DNA of 64,000 nucleotides. Origin: an uncultured Lachnospiraceae bacterium (lineage in GTDB: Bacteria; Bacillota; Clostridia; Lachnospirales; Lachnospiraceae). The position numbers and the translations under genes are program-made. The stretch spans positions 4,296-68,295 of the forward strand of contig CAJUHH010000018.1 in assembly GCA_910585965.1 (NCBI GenBank), read 5' to 3'. Below the pieces are notes generated by a model. That model was given only the letters and a program-made list of their open reading frames with translations. It was not told where the DNA came from and did not search any database. This document shows positions 23,161 to 31,751 of the stretch, one piece after another; position 1 is the stretch's first letter, and each line of letters begins with the position of its first letter.

Positions 23161-23876
23161 TTTTGCTCACTCTCCTTTCCCTCTCCATAAAACCGATGGC
23201 TGCATCCCTTTTCCTTGCAGTTCATGCAGTCTTCGCTGCATCCCGACTGTATCTTCGACATGTCTTTTCCTTTCCGTTCCCCGTTGATCCGTATCTTGTT
23301 CTGTACGGCGGTCAGGGCTGCCAGCACGAAGAACGCGCCGGGAGCCATAATGAAAATCGCGCAGGGGACATAGGAATCCGGCATAATATGTAATCCGAAA
23401 ATCTCCCCGGCCCCGATCAGCTCGCGAACCGCGCCGATGCAGGTCAGCGCGAAGGAAAAGCCAAGTCCCATGCCGATGCCGTCAAACAGCGAAGGGATCA
23501 CCGGGTTTTTGGAGGCATACGCTTCCGCTCTTCCCAAAATAATACAGTTTACAACAATCAAAGGAATATATAAGCCGAGCGCGTCATAGAGGGCCGGAAT
23601 AAATCCTTCCAGCAAAAGCTCCACCATCGTTACAAAAGAAGCGATGACAACGATAAAAGCTGGTATCCTCACCTTATCCGGAATGATATTCCGCAGCAGG
23701 GATATGATCATATTGCTGAGCGCCAATACCACCATGGTCGTCAGGCCCATCCCCAAGCCGTTCATTGCCGATGTCGTCACCGCCAGGGTCGGACACATGC
23801 CGAGCATCAGCACGAAAGTAGGATTTTCTTTGACCAGGCCGTTATACAGCCGTTCCATCGAGTTACTGTTATCCAT
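23157..23876 (-). CDS. rnfE: Rnf complex subunit RnfE with cysteine-rich C-terminal tail
   Basis: The 239-residue membrane subunit has six helices and the paralogous motifs NPTFVLMLGMCPTLAVT and VVNCIILGRAEAYA matching RnfA. After the last helix a hydrophilic tail of about 45 residues contains CSEDCMNCKEKGC, four cysteines that typical RnfE proteins (about 200-210 residues) lack. The tail could bind a metal or cluster on the cytoplasmic side; this is inference. AGGAGG precedes the ATG; the start overlaps the rnfG stop by 8 bases. Confidence 0.94.
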   Translation of the reverse strand: MDNSNSMERLYNGLVKENPTFVLMLGMCPTLAVTTSAMNGLGMGLTTMVVLALSNMIISLLRNIIPDKVRIPAFIVVIASFVTMVELLLEGFIPALYDALGLYIPLIVVNCIILGRAEAYASKNPVIPSLFDGIGMGLGFSFALTCIGAVRELIGAGEIFGLHIMPDSYVPCAIFIMAPGAFFVLAALTAVQNKIRINGERKGKDMSKIQSGCSEDCMNCKEKGCSHRFYGEGKESEQK

Positions 23877-24513
23877 TGCCGTTTCCTCCTTCCGTCAGCA
23901 TTTCCCTGAAATAATACAATCCTGCGTTGACTCCGTTCGTAACCGCATGGGTCGTAATCGTAGCGCCGCTGATCGCTTCGATCTGATTATCCCCAGCAGC
24001 GCCGGATTTCACATATTCAAAACTTTCGGCATTTTTATTCACAAACTGGGGCTTCAATACTTCTTCCGCCCGCATTCCAAGACCCGCCGTCTCCGCTATG
24101 GACAAAAGGGATATCCCGTTCAGGGAGCCGTCATTCCTTACCCCCATCATAAACTCGATATCGCCGCCGTAGCCCTCATGGTCATTGACCGTGATCACAT
24201 AGCCCAAAGTAGCGCCGCCCGCATCCTTCGCCGCCATGACTGCTCCGATATCCACGCCGCCATAGCCCTGCTCCGTCCATCCGGCTGGCATCTCCCGGCT
24301 GACTCCGTCCTGCGCCAATATTTCTATTTCTTCGAAGGAATCCGCATCCTGGAACACTTCCATGCACGCTTCCTGTTTCGCTTTTTCCTTTTGTGCCGCG
24401 ATCGGCTCCTTCGTCACCTGGTACACGGTTCCAAGAACCAGCCCGGCGATCAGGGTGATCGCGAACAAAACAAGGGCATCTCCTATCATGCTGCCGCTCT
24501 TTTTCTCATTCAT
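23869..24513 (-). CDS. rnfG: Rnf complex subunit RnfG (flavoprotein)
   Basis: The 214-residue subunit has one N-terminal membrane helix (about 10-30) and an external FMN-binding domain. The motif AISGATITTHAVTNGVN near residue 180 carries the threonine that receives FMN from ApbE. The start overlaps the rnfD stop by 4 bases. The neighbouring apbE gene supplies the matching flavin transferase. Confidence 0.94.
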   Translation of the reverse strand: MNEKKSGSMIGDALVLFAITLIAGLVLGTVYQVTKEPIAAQKEKAKQEACMEVFQDADSFEEIEILAQDGVSREMPAGWTEQGYGGVDIGAVMAAKDAGGATLGYVITVNDHEGYGGDIEFMMGVRNDGSLNGISLLSIAETAGLGMRAEEVLKPQFVNKNAESFEYVKSGAAGDNQIEAISGATITTHAVTNGVNAGLYYFREMLTEGGNGNG

Positions 24514-25445
24514 GCGCGTTTTCCCCCTTTCATGCCGAATGCCGTCGGAAGGGTTATTTTTTCAATCAACGGCACCAGAAGGTTGCCGATAATGATCGCA
24601 TAGGAAACTCCTTCGGACGACGGACCGAAAATACGGAAAATTCCTGTCAATATTCCAAGCAGTATTCCATATACATATTGCCCGTTCTTCGTGATCGGCC
24701 TCGTTACATAATCCGTCGCCATAAAAAAGGCGCCAAGCATCAATCCGCCGCCAGCCAGCTGGGCGCTGATATAAGCGGGATCAAAGCCATGCCCCCCGAA
24801 CAGGCAGGCAAATATGACAAAACTTACGATGTAGCTGCCGGGAATGCGCAGGTCGATCACTCCAAGAAGAATCAGAAAACACGCGCCCAAAACAATAACG
24901 ATCATGGAAGTCTCTCCGATCGTGCCCGAAGTCCTGCCAATGACCATGGACAAAATATCCACCGGCTCGCCGCTCTTGATGGCCGCCAGCGGAGTCGCCC
25001 CTGTATAGGTATCGCATTCAAAATTCGTCATGATGGATGTAAAGGAAATCAGCAGGAAGCATCTGGCCGCCAGCGCCGGGTTCATAAAGTTCTGCCCTAA
25101 CCCGCCAAACAGCATTTTTACTACCAGTATGGCAAAAACGCCGCCTAACGCCCCGATCCACCAGGGCGCGCTGGACGGAAGGTTCAGCGCCAGCAAAAGC
25201 CCTGTCACCACCGCCGAATAATCTCCGATCGTCACTTTTTTCTTCATCAATTTTTCATAGGCAAACTCCGTCAAAACCGTGCTTGCCACTGTCACCACTA
25301 TCAGTATAAGCGCATCGATCCCAAAATTATAGATACCGAAGCCCGCCGCCGGGAGAAGGGCGATCACCACCATCATCATGATACTGCTGGTCGTCACCTT
25401 GCTTCGCACATGGGGATTGGATGACACTTTCATCAAATCACTCAC
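24510..25445 (-). CDS. rnfD: Rnf complex subunit RnfD (membrane flavoprotein)
   Basis: The 311-residue membrane subunit has about nine to ten helices and the conserved GGLGQNFMNPALAARCFLL segment. Near residue 155-175 the extracytoplasmic region GRTSGTIGETS corresponds to the covalent FMN site of RnfD. The start codon is GTG, seven bases after AGGAGGT. It belongs to the coupled rnfCDGEAB operon that links ferredoxin oxidation, NAD reduction and ion export. Confidence 0.95.
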   Translation of the reverse strand: MSDLMKVSSNPHVRSKVTTSSIMMMVVIALLPAAGFGIYNFGIDALILIVVTVASTVLTEFAYEKLMKKKVTIGDYSAVVTGLLLALNLPSSAPWWIGALGGVFAILVVKMLFGGLGQNFMNPALAARCFLLISFTSIMTNFECDTYTGATPLAAIKSGEPVDILSMVIGRTSGTIGETSMIVIVLGACFLILLGVIDLRIPGSYIVSFVIFACLFGGHGFDPAYISAQLAGGGLMLGAFFMATDYVTRPITKNGQYVYGILLGILTGIFRIFGPSSEGVSYAIIIGNLLVPLIEKITLPTAFGMKGGKRA

Positions 25446-25494
25446 TTTTCGTACCTCCTGTTATTCTGTCCATTGCCGCCGCGCCCGGGATTGG

Positions 25495-26844
25495 TCAGGC
25501 TTTTGCCTTTTCCTGCTTTGGCGCGGGCTTCTTATTGCGCTTTGCCAGCTGCATCTTGCGCATGGATTTGATCGTCTGCGTCAACGGCCGTTTCGCGGGG
25601 CATACAAAGCTGCAGCATCCGCATTCGCAGCACTCCATGCCGTTGTGGGAAAGAAACGCCTCCTCGTCATAATGTTCCGCAAAATCAGCCAGTTTTCTCG
25701 GCACGACCCTGCCCGGACATACTTCCACGCATTTCCCGCAGTTAATGCAGGCGCTCGGCTCCATCCTGGAAACATCGTCCTGGGTCAGGCACAAAAGCGC
25801 CGAAGCCGTCTTTGTCGTAGGAACATCCAGGTCAAAAATACCGAAGCCCATCATCGGGCCGCCGGAAACGATTTTCACCGGCTGCTCTTTAAAGCCTCCC
25901 GCTTCTTCCACCAATTCATGGTAGTTGGTTCCGATCCTTACGATAAAGTTGCGGGGATCGGCGACCGCATCCCCCGTTACCGTCACAATACGGTTCATTA
26001 ATGGTTTTCCAAGCATCACCGCATGGTAAATCGCCACGATCGTATCCACATTGTCCACCACGCATCCGACATCCGCAGGAAGCATGCTGGAATTGATGCT
26101 TCTTCCTGTTGTCGCATAAATGAGCTGCCGCTCCGCCCCCTGGGGATACTTTGTCTTCAATGCCTTGACGCTGATTCTTGTTTCATCTTTTGTTATTTTC
26201 TTTAAAAGCTCGATACAATCAGGCTTATTATCTTCCACCGCCAGGATTCCTCTGGCATGATCAAAGAGCCGCAGCATGATCTTCATTCCTTCCACCAGCT
26301 TTTCCGGCTCCTCCAGCATCCTCCGGTAGTCCGAAGTCAGGTAGGGCTCGCACTCCGCGCAGTTAGCAATGACATAATCTATCTTATCCGGCTCTTTCGG
26401 CGAAAGCTTGATAAAAGTAGGAAAGCCCGCGCCGCCCATGCCGACGACTCCCGCCTCTTTTACCCTTCCTATAATTTCTTCCTTGGATAATTGATCCGCC
26501 GATTCCACCGGCGAATATTCTACTTCTTCATATTCCCCGTCATTCTCTATGATGATGCTCATCACATTATCGCCTGTCACTACCCGCCTCGGCTCGATCG
26601 CCTTCACGGTTCCCGACACCGTAGCATAAATCGGGGCGGACACAAACCCGGAAGCCTCTGCGATCTTCTGCCCGGTCAGCACATGATCCCCTTTTGCCAC
26701 GATCGGCGTTGCAGGAGCGCCGATATGCTGGGACAGGGGGTATACCAGGTCTCCCTTGGGCAGTACCGCCTTGATCGGCTTATCCTTCGACAGATCCTTT
26801 CCGTCATAAGGATGGATGCCGCCCACGAATGTTAACTTTGCCAT
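25495..26844 (-). CDS. rnfC: Rnf complex subunit RnfC (NADH-binding)
   Basis: The 449-residue peripheral subunit shows the flavin/nucleotide-binding region GRVKEAGVVGMGGAGFPTFIK related to NuoF. It also has a SLBB-like region and two [4Fe-4S] motifs, CINCGKCVEVCP and CCECGCCSFVCP. It is the site of NAD reduction. As the first gene of the operon it has AAGGGT before the ATG and an approximately 195-bp upstream gap shared with a divergent exonuclease gene; only a weak promoter candidate (TTGTAG, 16 bases, TATTAA) is visible there. Confidence 0.95.
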   Translation of the reverse strand: MAKLTFVGGIHPYDGKDLSKDKPIKAVLPKGDLVYPLSQHIGAPATPIVAKGDHVLTGQKIAEASGFVSAPIYATVSGTVKAIEPRRVVTGDNVMSIIIENDGEYEEVEYSPVESADQLSKEEIIGRVKEAGVVGMGGAGFPTFIKLSPKEPDKIDYVIANCAECEPYLTSDYRRMLEEPEKLVEGMKIMLRLFDHARGILAVEDNKPDCIELLKKITKDETRISVKALKTKYPQGAERQLIYATTGRSINSSMLPADVGCVVDNVDTIVAIYHAVMLGKPLMNRIVTVTGDAVADPRNFIVRIGTNYHELVEEAGGFKEQPVKIVSGGPMMGFGIFDLDVPTTKTASALLCLTQDDVSRMEPSACINCGKCVEVCPGRVVPRKLADFAEHYDEEAFLSHNGMECCECGCCSFVCPAKRPLTQTIKSMRKMQLAKRNKKPAPKQEKAKA

Positions 26845-27040
26845 TTGTCACCCTTCTTTCTCTCAGAATTCAAATGCCGCCGGACAGCCCTCAGAGCATA
26901 ACTTGATTGCTCCCGTCCTGCCGAACGCGACAACTTTTAATACCAATATACTATTTTTCTACAAAAAATACTACTGAATTTTGAAAAAACATGATAAAAT
27001 AAACAAGGAAATATTTTAGAGGAAAGGATATGATCATACC

Positions 27041-28153
27041 ATGAGAACATTACGCCAAACGATGCACCTCCCAAGCCTCAACTATCCTTTGGAAAAAATC
27101 GCGCCTTTAGATAAAATTCTTTTTCTTGACATAGAGACCACCGGTTTTACCGCGAAAAGTTCTTCTATTTACCTGATCGGCACCGCTTACCAGGAGAACG
27201 GCAAATGGTATGTAAAACAATGGTTTGCCAATCATTATGAAGAAGAAAAGGAGGTACTGTCCGCCTTTTTCAGTTTTGCGGGAAACTATACCCATCTGAT
27301 ACATTTTAACGGCAATAATTTCGACCTGCCCTATCTGATCCAAAAATGCGAGCAGTACGACCTGCCTTATCGTTTCGATTCTTTTGAAGGAATCGATATT
27401 TACCGCCGGATCGCGCCGTACAAAGCCTTCCTGCGCCTTCCCAACTGCAAGCAGAAAACGCTGGAGCAGTTCCTTGGCATCGAAAGGGAAGATTCCTACA
27501 GCGGAGGCGAGCTGATCAGCGTATACCACACATATGTCAAAACCCCTACGGACTATGGCCTGCAGGCGCTCGCCCTCCACAACGCGGACGATATGAAGGG
27601 CATGCTACAGATCCTTCCGCTGCTGTCCTATTACGATCTGCTCAATGAGCTGCCACGCCCGAAAAAGGTACAAGCCAACTATTATCTCGATATGGACGGC
27701 AACAAACACCAGGAACTGATCATGAAGCTGAATCTCCCTTCCCCTCTGCCGCGCCCTCTTTCCGGCACTGCAGAAGGCTGTTATTTTAAAGGCGAAGGAT
27801 CGGAAGCCAGCCTCCGCGTTCCCCTTTATGAGGAAGAAATGAAATATTTTTATTCGAATTATAAAAACTATTATTATCTGCCGGAGGAAGATACCGCTAT
27901 CCACAAATCGGTCGCGTCCTATGTGGACAAGGCACGCCGCGTCCAGGCCACGGCCAAGAACTGTTATACGCGCAAGCTTTCTTCTTATCTCCCCCAATGG
28001 GATATTCTCTTCCAGCCGTTCTTTAAACGGAAATATGAGGACAGGGATATCTTTTTTGAGCTGACGGAGGAAATGAAGACAGAACGTTCGCTTTTTTCAA
28101 GGTATGCGGGGCATGTGGTGAATATGATTGCGGGGTCTTATAAACAAACGTAG
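27041..28153 (+). CDS. YprB-like ribonuclease H-like exonuclease
   Basis: The 370-residue protein carries a DEDD exonuclease fold in its first 200 residues: ILFLDIETTGF (motif I, near 28), HFNGNNFDLPYL (motif II, near 90), and ALHNADDMKGM (motif III, near 178). The rest is not recognisable beyond a charged C-terminal region. YprB-type proteins are presumed 3'-5' exonucleases of unknown substrate. It is divergent from rnfC and convergent with cheR across a bidirectional terminator. Confidence 0.8.
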   Translation: MRTLRQTMHLPSLNYPLEKIAPLDKILFLDIETTGFTAKSSSIYLIGTAYQENGKWYVKQWFANHYEEEKEVLSAFFSFAGNYTHLIHFNGNNFDLPYLIQKCEQYDLPYRFDSFEGIDIYRRIAPYKAFLRLPNCKQKTLEQFLGIEREDSYSGGELISVYHTYVKTPTDYGLQALALHNADDMKGMLQILPLLSYYDLLNELPRPKKVQANYYLDMDGNKHQELIMKLNLPSPLPRPLSGTAEGCYFKGEGSEASLRVPLYEEEMKYFYSNYKNYYYLPEEDTAIHKSVASYVDKARRVQATAKNCYTRKLSSYLPQWDILFQPFFKRKYEDRDIFFELTEEMKTERSLFSRYAGHVVNMIAGSYKQT

Positions 28154-28156
28154 CGC

Positions 28157-28203
28157 ATAAAAAAGGCAGATCTTCACTCCCATGAAAATCTGCCTCTTAT
28201 TCT
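28157..28203. terminator. Bidirectional terminator between the exonuclease gene and cheR
   Basis: GGCAGAT (28165-28171) pairs with ATCTGCC (28188-28194). An A-run before and T-rich sequence after support use in both directions, with the stronger T-run on the minus strand. Confidence 0.75.
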
Positions 28204-28235
28204 TGCTTTTAAAACATATTGTTTCACTTGCTCCG

Positions 28236-29012
28236 TCAGGGCTTCTCGTAAAAGAAGGAATTCTTTCTGTCGTATCCGATTTCCTTATAATTAATAATCT
28301 GCTCCGTACTGCCGATAAACAGCAGGCCGCCCCTTGCGAGCGCCTTCTGGAATTTGATGAATACTTCGTTTTTTGCTTCTTCCGTAAAGTATATGAGTAC
28401 ATTACGGCAGACGATCATATGCCATCCGTCACGATATGCATCCTTCAGGAGATTATGCTGGGTAAACTCCACCCGCCTTTTTACCTGGTCTGAAATCTGG
28501 TATGATAAACCGACTTTTGTAAAAAATTTCCGTTTCAAATCATCCGGCACACTGGCAACGCTCTTTTCATTATAGAGTCCCACTTTTGCCTTGGCAATGA
28601 CTTGTTTATCCAGATCCGTGGCATGTATCTTTATCTGTTCCAACGGAATATGCCTGGACAAAGCCATAACAAGAGAATACGGCTCATCCCCCGTGGAACA
28701 TGCAGCGCTCCATATTTTCAGGTTTTTCCCGTATTTGGAGATCAGCTCCGGAATGATCTGCTGATCCAATACCCTCCACTGATCCGCATTCCGATAAAAC
28801 TCGGATACGTTAATCGTCAAATAATTAATAAATTCTTCAAACTTCGCAGTATCCGCTTTCAGAAAAGCAATGTATTTGTCATAGCCAGTCACACTATTCT
28901 TCGCAATCAATGTATCGATGCGGCGTTTCATCTGCTTTTCCTTATATGCGTTCAAGTCAATTTTTGTAAGGTCAAATACCGCTTTCTTGAACCATTCATA
29001 ATCATAAGCCAT
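28236..29012 (-). CDS. cheR: CheR-type protein-glutamate methyltransferase
   Basis: The 258-residue protein has the CheR N-terminal helical domain (residues 1-70) and an S-adenosylmethionine-dependent methyltransferase domain. The latter has SAACSTGDEPYSL near residue 108, ATDLDKQVIAKA and MIVCRNVLIYFTEEAKN. It would methylate glutamates in chemoreceptor signalling domains. No other chemotaxis or flagellar gene is in the window; it sits downstream of rpsA. The ribosome binding site (TAGGTA) is weak. Confidence 0.88.
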   Translation of the reverse strand: MAYDYEWFKKAVFDLTKIDLNAYKEKQMKRRIDTLIAKNSVTGYDKYIAFLKADTAKFEEFINYLTINVSEFYRNADQWRVLDQQIIPELISKYGKNLKIWSAACSTGDEPYSLVMALSRHIPLEQIKIHATDLDKQVIAKAKVGLYNEKSVASVPDDLKRKFFTKVGLSYQISDQVKRRVEFTQHNLLKDAYRDGWHMIVCRNVLIYFTEEAKNEVFIKFQKALARGGLLFIGSTEQIINYKEIGYDRKNSFFYEKP

Positions 29013-29050
29013 GGCAATTACCTACCGTCATTTATTTTTTGTTTAATGCT

Positions 29051-30202
29051 TTATTCTTCTGCGTTTTCTTCTTGTTCATTGGCAATTACAGCATCAATAT
29101 CCACCGATACCACATCGGCATCTTCTTCCGGCGCTTCCACTTTCGGTTCAGGAGCGAGCATTGCCTTTACGCTTAAGCTGATCTTTTTATCTTCATTATT
29201 AAAGTCAACTACCTTCGCTGTAATCTCTTCGCCCACCTTCAATACATCCGCCGGTTTCTCGATATGCTCCTTGGAGATCTGGGATACGTGAAGCAATGCA
29301 TCCACGCCCGGCTCCAGCTCGATAAATGCGCCAAAATCAGTCATTCTTGCTACTTTTCCTGTGACAACGTTGCCCGCCGCATATTTCTCAGCCGCATCTT
29401 TCCACGGGTTTGCATCCGCAAATTTAAGGCTTAACGCGATCTTATTCCCGGAAATTTCTTTGATCAATACTTTTAGCTTCTCGCCAACTTTGAATACCTT
29501 CTTCGGATTCTCCACTCTGCCCCAGGACATCTCAGAAATATGAAGGAGCCCGTCTGCACCGCCAAGGTCGATGAATGCGCCAAAGTCCGTTACATTTTTT
29601 ACGGTCCCTTCCACTACATCGCCTTCCTGGATGGATTCGAACAGTTTCTTCTGAAGCTCCGCTTTTTCCGCCACGATCAGCTGCTTGCGGTCTCCGATAT
29701 ATCTTCTTCTCTTAGGATTATATTCGCTGATAACGAATTGTATTTCCTGTCCTGCATATTTTGACAGATCTCTTTCATAGACATCCGATACAAGGCTGGC
29801 GGGAATAAAAATCCTTACTTCCTCCACGACAACGCTCAAGCCGCCGTCCAAAACCTGCGCCACTTTTGCCGTCAGCACTTCTTTGTTGTTAAACGCTTCT
29901 TCAATCCTCTTATTTCCACGGTCAGCAGCCAGCCTCTTATAAGTAAGAAGGACTTGTCCTTCGCCGTCGTTTACTTTCAATACCTTCACTTCCATCGTAT
30001 CGCCGACTTTTGCGATCGTTGTCAAATCTACATTGGGTTCGTTCGTGTATTCATTTCTTGTAAGTATGCCGTCCGATTTGTAGCCGATATTGAGAATAAT
30101 CTCTTCTGGCTTGACATCGATTACTGTGCCTTCCACTACCTCTCCCGCATGTATTGTCTTTAATGATTCTTCTAACATTTGTTCAAAAGTTAATTCTGAC
30201 AT
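29051..30202 (-). CDS. rpsA: Ribosomal protein S1-like protein (four S1 domains)
   Basis: The 383-residue protein contains four S1 RNA-binding repeats, at about residues 15-85, 105-170, 190-260 and 275-345, the last two with GAFIDL and GAFIEL signatures. An acidic tail follows. Enterobacterial S1 has six repeats; the four-repeat form is common in Firmicutes. The start at 30202 has GAGGAGG nine bases upstream and overlaps the ispH stop by 20 bases. Some Clostridia encode IspH and S1 as one fused protein, so this overlap is notable. Confidence 0.9.
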   Translation of the reverse strand: MSELTFEQMLEESLKTIHAGEVVEGTVIDVKPEEIILNIGYKSDGILTRNEYTNEPNVDLTTIAKVGDTMEVKVLKVNDGEGQVLLTYKRLAADRGNKRIEEAFNNKEVLTAKVAQVLDGGLSVVVEEVRIFIPASLVSDVYERDLSKYAGQEIQFVISEYNPKRRRYIGDRKQLIVAEKAELQKKLFESIQEGDVVEGTVKNVTDFGAFIDLGGADGLLHISEMSWGRVENPKKVFKVGEKLKVLIKEISGNKIALSLKFADANPWKDAAEKYAAGNVVTGKVARMTDFGAFIELEPGVDALLHVSQISKEHIEKPADVLKVGEEITAKVVDFNNEDKKISLSVKAMLAPEPKVEAPEEDADVVSVDIDAVIANEQEENAEE

Positions 30203-31049
30203 AATTTTGAACCTCCTCAATAATATTATTTGGGGTAGACGCCCCGGCAGTGATACCGACCGGTGAAGCCGTTTTAGGTAGTTCTAAACGCAAGTCATCC
30301 AGTGTCTGTATAAAATAAGTATTCTCACATTCCTCCTTACAAATCTCGTACAGCTTCCTTGTATTAGAACTGTGAGTACCCCCTATTACTATCATGCTCC
30401 CAACCTGAGACGCAATCTGCCTCGCCTCAGTCTGCCGTTCTTCTGTTGCGTTACATATGGTATTCGCAACACTAACATTGTAACCTTTTTTTAAAAAAAT
30501 TTCAACTAGTTCTTTAAATTTGTTGTAGTTAAATGTCGTTTGGGAAACAATGCATATTTCTTCTCCCTTTATGGCAAGTTTTTTTTCCTCATTCGCAAAG
30601 CGTTCCGCCTGTTCCCTGGATTCCATGACCTGCGCTTCTCCCGATGCCCATCCTCTGATTCCTTCCACCTCGGGATGCCCTGGATTGCCGATAATAATAA
30701 TTCTTTTCCCCTGGCCGCTTTCCTTTTCTACAATATCATGGATCCTTTTCACAAAAGGGCATGTGGCATCCACGCACTCCAGCCCTTTTTCTTCCAGCAG
30801 ATCATACACTTCCCTGGAAACGCCGTGGGAGCGTATGACTACCATGCCCTCTTCCAGCCTTTTCAGTTCTTCGATCCCTTCCAGCACCGTTACGCCGCGC
30901 CTTTCCAGGTCTCTGACGACTTCCTCGTTATGTATGATCGGACCGAATGTATATATCTTCCTTCCTTTCCCGATCTGTTCATACACTTTCTCAACAGCCC
31001 GTTTCACCCCAAAGCAAAATCCGGCGCTTTTCGCCCTGACCACTTCCAT
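30183..31049 (-). CDS. ispH: 4-hydroxy-3-methylbut-2-enyl diphosphate reductase
   Basis: The 288-residue iron-sulfur enzyme makes IPP and DMAPP in the last step of the MEP isoprenoid pathway. Its three cluster cysteines lie in SAGFCFGVKRAV (near residue 13), DATCPFVKRIH (near 97) and ANTICNATEERQ (near 187). The catalytic region GNPGHPEVEG and the C-terminal AGASTPNNIIEEV are present. I start at the ATG at 31049 (MEVVRAK), which matches family starts; the longer frame would use a TTG overlapping cmk. Confidence 0.95.
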   Translation of the reverse strand: MEVVRAKSAGFCFGVKRAVEKVYEQIGKGRKIYTFGPIIHNEEVVRDLERRGVTVLEGIEELKRLEEGMVVIRSHGVSREVYDLLEEKGLECVDATCPFVKRIHDIVEKESGQGKRIIIIGNPGHPEVEGIRGWASGEAQVMESREQAERFANEEKKLAIKGEEICIVSQTTFNYNKFKELVEIFLKKGYNVSVANTICNATEERQTEARQIASQVGSMIVIGGTHSSNTRKLYEICKEECENTYFIQTLDDLRLELPKTASPVGITAGASTPNNIIEEVQNYVRINF

Positions 31050-31072
31050 TCCCTGTCCGTTCCCTTCTTCCT

Positions 31073-31735
31073 TTATTTCCAATCACACAATCCGATGATT
31101 TTTTCCGCCACTTCTTCTATCGTCATATCCGAGGAATCCACAAGCACCGCATCCTCCGCCTGGCGAAGCGGTGAGAGTTCCCGGTTCATATCCCTTTCAT
31201 CCCTCTCGATAATATCCTGCTCGATCTTCTTCAGATCGCATTCCACTCCTTTGGCACGCAATTCCTCGTATCTTCTTTTCGCGCGGACTGCACTGCTCGC
31301 CGTCAGATAGATTTTCACATCCGCATCCGGCAGCACGCAGGTGCCGATATCGCGCCCGTCCATGACCACATCCACGCGTCTTGCCAGGCGCTGCTGCAGC
31401 TCTACCAGCTTCTTGCGCACCTCGGGATTCACGCTGCTGACGGAAGCCATATTTCCCACTTCTTCCGTGCGGATCCGCTCATTGACATTTTCACCGTCCA
31501 GAAGCACCACTTGCTCCCCGTCCACATGGCAAATCGTAATATCCGCGTTCCTGCACTTTTCGCTTATTTTCTCCCCGTCTTCCGGCCGGATCCCGTTTTT
31601 GATAAAATAAAGCGCCATGGCGCGGTACATCGCTCCTGTATCCACATAGACAAATTTCATCTCTTTGGCGATCCTTCTTGCTATTGTGCTTTTCCCTGCT
31701 CCTGCCGGACCGTCTATCGCTATACTGTAACTCAT
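31073..31735 (-). CDS. cmk: Cytidylate kinase
   Basis: The 220-residue kinase phosphorylates CMP and dCMP. It has the P-loop GPAGAGKSTIARR, the YVDTGAMYRAM nucleotide-binding segment, MDGRDIGTCVLPDADVKIYL and a lid region ending RDMNRELSPL. It is in the minus-strand series flavoprotein-cmk-ispH-rpsA, an arrangement often seen in Clostridia. AGGAAAGG precedes the ATG. Confidence 0.95.
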   Translation of the reverse strand: MSYSIAIDGPAGAGKSTIARRIAKEMKFVYVDTGAMYRAMALYFIKNGIRPEDGEKISEKCRNADITICHVDGEQVVLLDGENVNERIRTEEVGNMASVSSVNPEVRKKLVELQQRLARRVDVVMDGRDIGTCVLPDADVKIYLTASSAVRAKRRYEELRAKGVECDLKKIEQDIIERDERDMNRELSPLRQAEDAVLVDSSDMTIEEVAEKIIGLCDWK

Positions 31736-31751
31736 GCCTTTCCTTCCTTTC

